From UBA9547 sp044349205 (GTDB lineage: Bacteria > Bacteroidota > Bacteroidia > Cytophagales > UBA9547), in contig JBIKRJ010000123.1 of the NCBI GenBank assembly GCA_044349205.1, positions 1 to 7,250 on the forward strand: 7,250 nt of DNA, in the 5' to 3' direction. Shown in pieces: positions 1 to 6,189 of this stretch. A program made the translations under genes and the position numbers. The notes under the pieces were generated by a model. That model saw only the letters and a list, made by a program, of their open reading frames with translations, was not told where the DNA came from and made no database searches. How positions within the stretch are numbered: the first letter of the stretch is position 1; each line of letters begins with the position of its first letter.

Positions 1-3000
1 AACAATGGTACGATTAGTACCACTGGTACTGCCTCGAATACAGGAACATTCACGAACAGCGGCACTTTCACGAATACTGGACTTTTTACGAATACTGGCT
101 CAGGGGCTGTCTTTACCAACAGCACAACGGTGACGGCCAATTTCAATGGCGGCTTGTCTAATCTCTCAAGTGCGTTGTTTGAAAATCCTTGTGGTGCTAC
201 CGCCAATGTAACGGGAGGTGCATTTACGAACTCAGGAACTATCACTGGTGGTACGAATAACTATACCTATGGCAGATTCAACAACACCGTGGCTGCCGCC
301 ACAGTAACGAATACTGGAGGAACAATTGGCAGTTCTACTTATTTGTCATTTGCCGGTACTATCTCGGGAGGTACAGTAGGTGCCTCGCCACTGGTGCTTC
401 AAAGTAGTAGCCAAGCCGCTACTTGTGCCTACTACACACTTAGTGCAACTTCCCTTTCTGATTATTCCTATTGCCAAGGATCTGGTCCTTCTACTTCGAA
501 GAGTTTCACAATCTCTGGCAATAACCTAACTGGTTCTGGGTCTGTGACGATCAATGCTTCTACAAATTTTGAGGTTTCTTCCGATAACAGCACTTTTGGT
601 GCCACTGCTACGTATCCTTTTGCTTCAGGAATTATCACATCTCAGCCCAAGACAGTATATGTTCGCTTAAAAGCAGGATTGACTTCACAAACCTCTTCAC
701 CTCAAACATACGGTTCTGAAAATGTAACTGTGGCTTCCTCAGGAAATGCTGTTGCACAAACCGTTTCGAATATTGGGCAGGTAGATCCAATTCAAACGGT
801 GAGCGTGGGTTCTGCACTTTCAGCAATTTGTCAGGGTGCTACCACAGTAGCACTCGGCGGATCATTTGGAGGCAGTGCAACTTCTGCGGTATGGGACGAC
901 GGCGATGCCGGGGGTAGCTTCAGCAACAACACAGGCAACACTCCTGCCACTGCAACCTATACGGCAGCATCGAATTCCGCGAGTCCCGTGACCTTGACAT
1001 TGACCACGAGCGGCAGCTATTGTAGTAGTGTCAATAGTAACAAATCATTGACTGTTAATCCGAACCCGACGGTCGGTGCAGGTTCAGCCCTGAGCGCGGT
1101 CTGCCAAGGAGCAACTACTGCTGCCTTGGGTGGATCGTTCGGCGGTGGGGCAACTTCTGCGGTATGGGACGACGGCGGTGCCGGGGGTAGCTTCAGCAAC
1201 AACACAGGCAGCACCCCTGCCACGGCAACCTATACGGCGGCTTCGAATTCCGCGAGCCCTGTGACCCTGACATTGACCACGAGCGGCGGTTCCTGCGGTA
1301 CTACTTCTGCCAACAAATCATTGACTGTAAACCCTAATCCGACGGTGAGTGCTGGTTCAGCCTTGAGTGCGGTCTGCCAAGGAGCAACTACTGCTGCCTT
1401 GGGTGGATCTTTCGGCGGCGGCGCCACTTCGGCGGTATGGTCCGACGGTGGAGCTGGAGGTTCCTTTGGCAACAATACGGGAAGTACTCCTGCCACTGCA
1501 ACTTACACGGCGGCTTCCAACTCCGCTAGTCCAGTCACACTAACATTGACCACAAGCGGTGGTTCATGCGGAACTACTTCAGATACAAAAAGTTTGACAG
1601 TAAATGCCAAGCAATCGCCTTCACTTTTACTTACATCCGATGCTGCTGGTTCTGTCAATTCAGGAACAAATGTCACGTTTACTGCCTCACCCTCCAACAC
1701 GGGCGGGGGTACTTTGTCATACACTTTCAAAAAGGGAGCCACAATTCTACAAGCCGCTTCTTCTTCCAATACCTATTTGGCTGTTGCAGGTTCTGGCACT
1801 TTCCCTGTTGGCTCATCAAGTACGGTATTTGCTGAACTTTCTATTACAGGCGGGTGTGTGACGAGTAGCGCGGCAACCTCCAACAATGTCTCTTTGGTTG
1901 TTAATAGTACAACAGCGATTGTTTGGAACGGCAGTGCTTGGAGCAATGGCACGGGTCCCACGGCATTCGACGACGTCATCATGTTGGGCACTTACAATGG
2001 CCCAGCCTTTACAGCAAAAAATGTAACCGTTAACTCTTCTACCACATTGACGATTGCCTCGGGTTCTGTGATTACGGTTACTGGTGTACTAACCAACAAC
2101 GGTACTATAACGGTAAGCGACGGGGCTGGAATTGTACAGGGCGCTTCTTCGACCCTTGCCGGAAGCGGGTCTTACAAAGTACAGAAGATTGGTAGTACCA
2201 CCGCTTATAGCTACTGGTCTACCCCAGTGGTATCGGCGCCTGTGTTTGGGACGAATTGTTATTTTTACAATGAGGCAGTACGCACTGCTGGCAACTACCA
2301 AACGGGGTGGAAACCTGCTACTGGTACTTTACAATTGGGCTTGGGTTACTCAGGTTTCAGATTGGGCTCAAGGACTTTCAACGGCGTAATCAACAACGGC
2401 GACGTGAACAGGGGTGTTAGCTATACCAACATTGACAATAATCCCGCTACAGACGGTTGGAACCTTTTAGGTAATCCATATCCCTCCACAGTGAGTGTGG
2501 GTTCTTTCCTATCTGCCAATTCGGCCAGGATAGACCAAGCCGTGTACTATTGGAACGGTAGCAATTATGTGACTGAAAATTCGGGTAACATACCCGTTTG
2601 CCAAGGTTTCTTTGTGCATGCACAGTCCACTGGTACGGTTTCTTTCAAGAACAATATGCGCAATGCAGGAACAAATCCTTTATATCGTATGTCCGATACT
2701 CCGCCAGTTATCAAACTTCGAATGGGTATTGGTTCAAACACCGATGTGACACAGATTGAATTGCGTGAGGGTGCAAGCGATGGTTACGATTTAGGTATTG
2801 ATGCATTCAAGTTGAAAGGAAATGATGTTTTACAACTCTACAGTAGAATTGTCGGAAACCTTTCTCCATTTGCTATCAATGTACTTTCGGCAGGTAATGA
2901 TAAGAAAGTACAACTGGCTTATGATGCAAAATCTGTTGGTACATTTACTGTAAGTATATCTGAAAACAATTCAGGTTTGCCCATCTATTTAAAAGACAAT

Positions 3001-3336
3001 GAATTAGGTATTCTACACGACCTTTCAACTCCCTACAGCTATCAAGGAGGTGGTGTAAATGGAAGCGAACGATTTATGTTATATATAGCACCTTCCACAA
3101 CATCGCTAGAATCAAATAAGGTAGAAGTCAAGCAAGTCACAATATGGACTCGTGACAAAGATGTAGTGGTAGATGGTTCTGGCATGCTTGAAGTAAAGAT
3201 AATGGATATCGGAGGCAGGACAGTGGCCACGGGTATGGGCGATGGCAGATGCCTGATTGCGATGGGCAATGCGCCTGCTGGCTTGTATGTAGTAGTCGTG
3301 AACGGTATATTTGTTCAAAAAGTAGTATTACGCTAA
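1..3336 (+). CDS. Large secreted repeat-containing adhesin-like protein with T9SS C-terminal sorting domain (5' end missing)
   Basis: The frame is open from base 1 to the TAA at 3334-3336, giving 1111 residues in the window. The true start lies upstream; the first GTG/ATG codons inside are not starts, because the same repeat pattern is already running before them. Order in window residues: degenerate TFTNTG hexads (about 10-33) in a Gly/Thr/Asn-rich, beta-solenoid-like stretch to about 140; an Ig-like domain (about 147-260); three 91-residue PKD/Ig-like repeats (266-538); a further Ig-like domain (about 539-638); a stretch beginning WNGSAWSNGTGP (about 640-760); a region with GWNLLGNPYPS (from 819), common in Bacteroidetes surface proteins; and a C-terminal sorting domain with DIGGR at 1069-1073 and AGLYVV at 1093-1098. 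Composition is rich in Ser, Thr, Gly and Asn and very poor in Lys until about residue 900. The inferred role is a cell-surface or released adhesin/matrix protein exported through the outer membrane by T9SS. The ligand is unknown and no catalytic domain was recognised. Confidence 0.9.
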   Translation, partial: NNGTISTTGTASNTGTFTNSGTFTNTGLFTNTGSGAVFTNSTTVTANFNGGLSNLSSALFENPCGATANVTGGAFTNSGTITGGTNNYTYGRFNNTVAAATVTNTGGTIGSSTYLSFAGTISGGTVGASPLVLQSSSQAATCAYYTLSATSLSDYSYCQGSGPSTSKSFTISGNNLTGSGSVTINASTNFEVSSDNSTFGATATYPFASGIITSQPKTVYVRLKAGLTSQTSSPQTYGSENVTVASSGNAVAQTVSNIGQVDPIQTVSVGSALSAICQGATTVALGGSFGGSATSAVWDDGDAGGSFSNNTGNTPATATYTAASNSASPVTLTLTTSGSYCSSVNSNKSLTVNPNPTVGAGSALSAVCQGATTAALGGSFGGGATSAVWDDGGAGGSFSNNTGSTPATATYTAASNSASPVTLTLTTSGGSCGTTSANKSLTVNPNPTVSAGSALSAVCQGATTAALGGSFGGGATSAVWSDGGAGGSFGNNTGSTPATATYTAASNSASPVTLTLTTSGGSCGTTSDTKSLTVNAKQSPSLLLTSDAAGSVNSGTNVTFTASPSNTGGGTLSYTFKKGATILQAASSSNTYLAVAGSGTFPVGSSSTVFAELSITGGCVTSSAATSNNVSLVVNSTTAIVWNGSAWSNGTGPTAFDDVIMLGTYNGPAFTAKNVTVNSSTTLTIASGSVITVTGVLTNNGTITVSDGAGIVQGASSTLAGSGSYKVQKIGSTTAYSYWSTPVVSAPVFGTNCYFYNEAVRTAGNYQTGWKPATGTLQLGLGYSGFRLGSRTFNGVINNGDVNRGVSYTNIDNNPATDGWNLLGNPYPSTVSVGSFLSANSARIDQAVYYWNGSNYVTENSGNIPVCQGFFVHAQSTGTVSFKNNMRNAGTNPLYRMSDTPPVIKLRMGIGSNTDVTQIELREGASDGYDLGIDAFKLKGNDVLQLYSRIVGNLSPFAINVLSAGNDKKVQLAYDAKSVGTFTVSISENNSGLPIYLKDNELGILHDLSTPYSYQGGGVNGSERFMLYIAPSTTSLESNKVEVKQVTIWTRDKDVVVDGSGMLEVKIMDIGGRTVATGMGDGRCLIAMGNAPAGLYVVVVNGIFVQKVVLR
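28..99 (+). repeat. Short 18-bp tandem repeats encoding TFTNTG-like hexads
   Basis: Four consecutive six-codon units read TASNTG, TFTNSG, TFTNTG and LFTNTG, and the last three are close at DNA level. Related pieces recur further on (VFTNS near 109-123, GAFTNSG near 214-234, VTNTGG near 304-321). Short Thr/Asn/Gly repeats with one aromatic per turn are typical of beta-solenoid stems in surface adhesins, so this is probably the end of a longer stem that begins left of the window. The fold is an inference from the pattern. Confidence 0.7.
796..1614 (+). repeat. Three tandem 273-bp repeats (91-residue PKD/Ig-like domains) inside the adhesin gene
   Basis: Units lie at 796-1068, 1069-1341 and 1342-1614, each exactly 273 bases, so the frame is kept. 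Each encodes GSALSA(I/V)CQGATT, a Gly-rich GGSFGG turn, AVWxDG, PATATYTAASNSASPV and a KSLTVN ending. Each unit has two cysteines at equivalent places (window residues 277/341, 368/432, 459/523), which could form one disulphide per domain. The pattern resembles PKD-like/Ig-like domains found in strings in Bacteroidetes extracellular proteins. Copy 2 matches copy 3 in its first part and copy 1 in its second part, suggesting recombination between copies. They probably act as spacer or stalk modules. Confidence 0.92.
3118..3333 (+). other. Region encoding type A T9SS C-terminal sorting domain
   Basis: The last ~70 residues of the adhesin show the usual order of this domain: a beta strand (VKIMDIGGR, DIGGR at residues 1069-1073), a variable turn (TVATGMGDGR), a short strand, then APAGLYVVVVNG and a final KVVLR. 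In the known family this folded domain directs cargo through the T9SS outer-membrane translocon and is often removed by the sortase-like PorU, with attachment to lipopolysaccharide. The 5' limit is approximate. No T9SS machinery gene is in the window. Confidence 0.85.
3283..3313 (+). promoter_or_regulatory. Possible Bacteroidetes-type promoter inside the adhesin 3' end, for the small gene at 3365
   Basis: TTG at 3283-3285 is followed 20 bases later by TATATTTG at 3306-3313. This fits the Bacteroidetes pattern of a -33 TTG and a -7 TAnnTTTG box with about 17-23 bases between them. It would start transcription about 45 bases before the small gene. The site lies within codons of the conserved sorting domain (GLYVV...NGIFV), so chance is a real alternative. 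Confidence 0.4.
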
Positions 3337-3364
3337 ATTTAGATAAGAAGTAAAAGGTAATGTC

Positions 3365-3541
3365 ATGAAGAAATATTTGGTTTTATTGATAGGATTGGTG
3401 CTTTCTCATTCGCTATTTGCTCAGGGTCCACCTCCACCTCCTCCTCCCATTACTACTCCCTTCGATGGGGGAATAGGTTTTTTAGTGGGGGCAGTACTGC
3501 TTTGGGCAGGTACTAGAAGATTCTACAAAAAGGGACGTTAG
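3365..3541 (+). CDS. Small (58 aa) exported protein with polyproline linker and PID-CTERM-like anchor
   Basis: The gene runs from ATG at 3365 to TAG at 3539-3541. Residues 1-19 form a signal peptide (MKKYLVLLIGLVLSHSLFA), with likely cleavage before Gln20. A run of seven prolines (22-28) follows, then PFDGG at 32-36, a hydrophobic segment (about 37-49) and a basic tail (RRFYKKGR, 51-58). The signal peptide, Pro-rich linker, P-x-DGG motif, single membrane helix and Arg/Lys end match the layout of Bacteroidetes PID-CTERM proteins, thought to be sorting substrates by analogy with PEP-CTERM/exosortase systems. After removal of both signals almost nothing remains, so it may act as a small membrane-anchored peptide. 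AAAAGG at 3352-3357 may serve as a weak ribosome site. It lies 28 bases after the adhesin stop and may share its transcript or use the internal promoter. The PID-CTERM assignment is from motif layout; the function is unknown. Confidence 0.8.
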   Translation: MKKYLVLLIGLVLSHSLFAQGPPPPPPPITTPFDGGIGFLVGAVLLWAGTRRFYKKGR

Positions 3542-3564
3542 TCTACATTATAGTATCATACATC

Positions 3565-3602
3565 AAATGCCATAGGTTTATAGCCTTTGGCATTTTCTTT
3601 TT
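3565..3602 (+). terminator. Intrinsic terminator after the adhesin / small-protein genes
   Basis: AAATGCCA (3565-3572) pairs with TGGCATTT (3588-3595). A T/T mismatch follows, then AGG (3574-3576) pairs with CCT (3584-3586) around a 7-base loop. The 3' arm runs into TTTTCTTTTT (3593-3602). It sits 23 bases after the small gene's stop, closing that transcription unit and separating it from the ATPase gene. Confidence 0.85.
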
Positions 3603-3643
3603 GCAAGATTATCAAATGCTAAAAGGCTTTTCATCAGACAAGC

Positions 3644-3675
3644 TATGTTTGCAGTGTACATATTTCTTAAATTTG
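3644..3675 (+). promoter_or_regulatory. Two TAnnTTTG promoter boxes upstream of the MoxR gene
   Basis: TATGTTTG (3644-3651) and TAAATTTG (3668-3675) both match the Bacteroidetes -7 consensus. The TTG ending the first box lies 16 bases before the second, so it could act as that box's -33 element, one base shorter than usual. The second box would place the start of transcription about 15 bases before the ATG at 3698. The first has no clear -33 partner. Both lie after the terminator in otherwise non-coding sequence (3542-3697). Confidence 0.5.
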
Positions 3676-3697
3676 TCTCTTTATTTATTTTCAAAAG

Positions 3698-4693
3698 ATG
3701 GCAAAAGCACAGTTAAGTCAAGAAGAACAGATAAAATTTCACCAAGAAAAGATAAAGCAAGTCATTACCGAAGTAGGTAAAGTGGTAGTTGGTCAAGACT
3801 ACATGATTAATCGCTTGCTCATTGGGTTATTCACTAACGGTCACATTCTCTTGGAGGGAGTTCCTGGTTTGGCCAAGACATTGACAATTAATACTTTGGC
3901 CAAGGTGCTTGACTTAGATTTTCATCGAATTCAATTTACTCCCGACTTGCTTCCTGCCGACCTACTTGGCACCATGATTTACAATCAAAAGGAAGGGCTT
4001 TTCCAAGTGAAAAAAGGTCCAATTTTCGCAAATATCATTCTTGCCGACGAAATAAACCGGTCACCCGCCAAAGTACAATCAGCACTTTTGGAATCAATGC
4101 AGGAAAAACAAGTCACGATAGGCGAAACCACCTACAAACTCGACAAACCATTTCTTGTGCTGGCCACCCAAAATCCTGTGGAACAGGAAGGTACTTACCC
4201 ACTTCCCGAAGCCCAAGTTGACCGTTTTATGATGAAATTGTACGTAAGCTACTTGAACAAAGACGAAGAGTTGGAAGTCATGCGCCGCATGTCCAACATG
4301 TCTTTCGATACGAAGGTGTCAAAAGTTCTGAACAAGCAGGATATTTTCGATATCAAGAGCGAAATAAATAGGGTAAACATTTCTGAATCGCTAGAAAAAT
4401 ACATTATTGAATTGGTCTTTGCCACTCGTAATCCTTTGGAATATGGTTTGAAAGAAGAAGCCGAATACATCCAATTTGGCGTTTCGCCTAGGGCAAGCAT
4501 CAATTTGAATTTGGCTGCCAAAGCCATGGCTTTTTTGAATGAGCGCGATTTTGTTTTGCCCGACGACATCCAAGAAGTGGCGAAAGATGTTTTGAATCAT
4601 CGCATCATTTTGAATTATGAGGCCGAAGCCGACGGTGTTAATTCGCGCCAACTAGTGGACAATATCTTGCGCAAAGTGGCCATCACCAAATAA
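3698..4693 (+). CDS. MoxR-family AAA+ ATPase
   Basis: A complete 331-residue protein of normal length for MoxR ATPases. Visible motifs are Walker A GVPGLAKT (54-61), Walker B IILADE (113-118) followed by INRSPAKVQSALLESMQE, sensor 1 LATQNP (155-160), the EAQVDRF arginine-finger region (171-177) and sensor 2 GVSPRAS (261-267). All key ATP-binding residues are present, so it should be active. The family acts as cytoplasmic, ring-forming chaperones that help mature metal-binding or von Willebrand-type proteins, or stress and envelope functions; the client here cannot be told. In Bacteroidetes the gene is usually followed by DUF58 and VWA-domain (Bat) genes, but here the next gene is an RNA methyltransferase. 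There is no Shine-Dalgarno sequence before the ATG, only an A/T-rich leader, as is usual in the phylum. TAnnTTTG boxes lie 23-54 bases upstream. Confidence 0.95.
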   Translation: MAKAQLSQEEQIKFHQEKIKQVITEVGKVVVGQDYMINRLLIGLFTNGHILLEGVPGLAKTLTINTLAKVLDLDFHRIQFTPDLLPADLLGTMIYNQKEGLFQVKKGPIFANIILADEINRSPAKVQSALLESMQEKQVTIGETTYKLDKPFLVLATQNPVEQEGTYPLPEAQVDRFMMKLYVSYLNKDEELEVMRRMSNMSFDTKVSKVLNKQDIFDIKSEINRVNISESLEKYIIELVFATRNPLEYGLKEEAEYIQFGVSPRASINLNLAAKAMAFLNERDFVLPDDIQEVAKDVLNHRIILNYEAEADGVNSRQLVDNILRKVAITK

Positions 4694-4723
4694 GGGGATA
4701 GGTTTTAACCCGAACCCGTTTTC

Positions 4724-6085
4724 ATGCTTTTGCCTCCGCCATTCGTTTCCCAAATGCAGACCCTTTTGGGAGATGAATATGCTTTGTTCAATCAAAGCAT
4801 GAAAATTCCTTCACCTACGAGCATTCGTTACAATCCTTTCAAAAAAGTAAACAGAATGGATGGAACACCACTCAAATGGTGTGATGATGCGATGTATTTG
4901 CCTGCTCGCCCCGATTTTTCGCAAGATCCCTTTTGGCACGGTGGCGCTTACTATGTGCAAGAAGCGGGTTCTGTTTTTGCAGCCTATTTGGTAGAACAAC
5001 TTTTGCCAAATATTGACAAGCCCGTTGTGCTGGATTTATGTGCAGCACCAGGCGGAAAAAGCACTCATTTGGCTACTATACTGAAAGAAAAAGGTCTTTT
5101 GGTTTCCAACGAAGTGGTGCGTGCACGCTTTAAAATACTGGAAGAAAATCTTATAAAATGGGGCTTGCCCAATGTCGTCCTTACACAAAACGACCCCTCT
5201 CATTTTGCCCAACTAACAAATTTTTTTGATGTAGTGGTAGTTGATGCCCCTTGTTCGGGCGAAGGACTTTTTCGGAAACAGCCCGAAGCGGCAAACGAAT
5301 GGTCGGAAAAACAGGTAGAATTTTGTGCCATGCGACAACAGCGAATCTTAGAAGACATTTGGCCTTGTATTCGTCCAGGAGGGTATTTGGTGTACAGTAC
5401 TTGCACCTACAATACCTTGGAAAATGAAGCGAACCTGCAATGGCTGGTCAAAAATTTCGATTGCAATCCTATAGCCTTAGAAATAGACGAGAAATGGAAC
5501 ATTTTTTCACAGACGCACCCTCATTTTACCTGTTATCGTTTTTATCCGCACAAGACGATGTCTGAAGGCTTCTTCATTTCTGTTTTGCAAAAGAAAAAGG
5601 AAGAATACCGAAGTCAGCACTTGCACATCAAGCATCCTTATTTTCAAAAACTTTCAAAAGACGAGACTAGTAAAATAGCCGACTGGTTTTTGGATACAGA
5701 CCTTTTGTGTATGAAACAACCCAATGGAATTGTGAACTTATTGCCTTCCATATTTTATCCTGAAATAGAGTATTTGGCAAAAAAACTCAAAGTTTTGTAC
5801 ACGGGTTCAGAAGTTTGCGAGATAAAGGGAAGAGATTTCAATCCGCTTCAACCGCTGGCCAATAGCGTTTTTCTAAATCAATCCGCATTTCAATCGGTTG
5901 AACTTTCTTTAGAAGAAGCGTTGCATTATTTAGCCAAAAACGACTTGTCTTTGGAAACTTCAGAGGGTACGCATTTGGCCAAATACGCCAAATTGCCCTT
6001 GGGGTGGTTTAAAAAGTTACCCCAACGCATCAATAATTACTACCCGTCCGAATGGAGATTGCGCTCGATTTCGAAAGCACTTTAG
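4724..6085 (+). CDS. RsmF-like RNA cytosine-C5 methyltransferase (NOL1/NOP2/Sun family)
   Basis: A complete 453-residue protein that should transfer a methyl group from S-adenosylmethionine to carbon 5 of a cytosine, most likely in 16S rRNA. The N-terminus (LPPPFVSQM, SIRYNPFK at 33-40) matches the start of this family and supports the ATG at 4724. YYVQEAGS (77-84) leads into the SAM-binding motif LDLCAAPGGKST (103-114). Motif IV is DAPCSGEG (174-181) with Cys177, and motif VI is STCTYN (225-230) with Cys227, the expected nucleophile. Both catalytic cysteines are therefore present. The C-terminal ~160 residues, ending in a LPLGWFK segment (425-431), correspond to the RNA-binding extension of RsmF/YebU-type enzymes rather than to the NusB-like N-terminal domain of RsmB. 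It follows the ATPase gene by 30 bases without a terminator and is probably co-transcribed. The exact target cytosine cannot be told, and an RNA target other than 16S rRNA is possible. Confidence 0.93.
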   Translation: MLLPPPFVSQMQTLLGDEYALFNQSMKIPSPTSIRYNPFKKVNRMDGTPLKWCDDAMYLPARPDFSQDPFWHGGAYYVQEAGSVFAAYLVEQLLPNIDKPVVLDLCAAPGGKSTHLATILKEKGLLVSNEVVRARFKILEENLIKWGLPNVVLTQNDPSHFAQLTNFFDVVVVDAPCSGEGLFRKQPEAANEWSEKQVEFCAMRQQRILEDIWPCIRPGGYLVYSTCTYNTLENEANLQWLVKNFDCNPIALEIDEKWNIFSQTHPHFTCYRFYPHKTMSEGFFISVLQKKKEEYRSQHLHIKHPYFQKLSKDETSKIADWFLDTDLLCMKQPNGIVNLLPSIFYPEIEYLAKKLKVLYTGSEVCEIKGRDFNPLQPLANSVFLNQSAFQSVELSLEEALHYLAKNDLSLETSEGTHLAKYAKLPLGWFKKLPQRINNYYPSEWRLRSISKAL

Positions 6086-6139
6086 ACTAGAATTTTTTTT
6101 ATGCGCAGTAAAAGCTATTACTAATTAATCGATTCTAGT
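6086..6139 (+). repeat. Perfect 8-bp inverted repeat in the spacer before the GH8 gene
   Basis: ACTAGAAT (6086-6093) and its exact reverse complement ATTCTAGT (6132-6139) are 38 bases apart. The left arm begins right after the methyltransferase stop codon and runs into an eight-T tract (6093-6100); the right arm touches the TATATTTG box at 6141. It could be an operator, a weak terminator-type structure or chance in AT-rich DNA. The rest of the 104-base spacer holds nothing else I can recognise. Confidence 0.35.
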
Positions 6140-6148
6140 ATATATTTG
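6118..6148 (+). promoter_or_regulatory. Bacteroidetes-type promoter for the GH8 gene
   Basis: TATATTTG at 6141-6148, followed by C, matches the TAnnTTTG(C) -7 consensus. TTA at 6118-6120, one base off the -33 TTG, lies 20 bases upstream of it. Transcription would start near 6155, leaving a short A-rich leader of about 35 bases before the ATG at 6190. Confidence 0.6.
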
Positions 6149-6189
6149 CAGGCTAAAGTAAAAAAACCATATTTAAAATTGGAAAATTT

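Noticed and set aside
796..1614. Repeat array considered as a CRISPR or mobile-element signature
   Set aside because: The repeats are 273 bases long, contiguous, in frame and protein-coding. There are no short spacers, terminal inverted repeats or transposase.
1017..1769. Three consecutive minus-strand open frames (68, 88 and 88 aa) that resemble one another
   Set aside because: They are exact antisense shadows of the 273-bp repeats. Their similarity comes from the repeats themselves, and they are rich in Pro/Ala from reading Gly/Ala-rich codons backwards.
130..3336. GTG at 130 as the start of the adhesin gene
   Set aside because: The same frame is open to base 1 and already encodes the repeat pattern, with no signal peptide after 130, so this is an internal codon of a gene cut by the window edge.
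3365..3541. Small gene as a toxin of a type I-like toxin-antitoxin pair
   Set aside because: A cleavable signal peptide, a polyproline linker and a PxDGG anchor fit an exported anchored protein better, and no antisense RNA or partner gene is visible.
4249..4651. Minus-strand open frames inside the MoxR gene
   Set aside because: They lie wholly inside a strongly conserved AAA+ coding sequence and encode nothing recognisable.
6055..6100. Intrinsic terminator after the methyltransferase gene (T8 tract at 6093-6100)
   Set aside because: No stable GC-containing hairpin precedes the T tract; the possible CGA/TCG pairing leaves a two-base loop. Termination there is possible but not supported.
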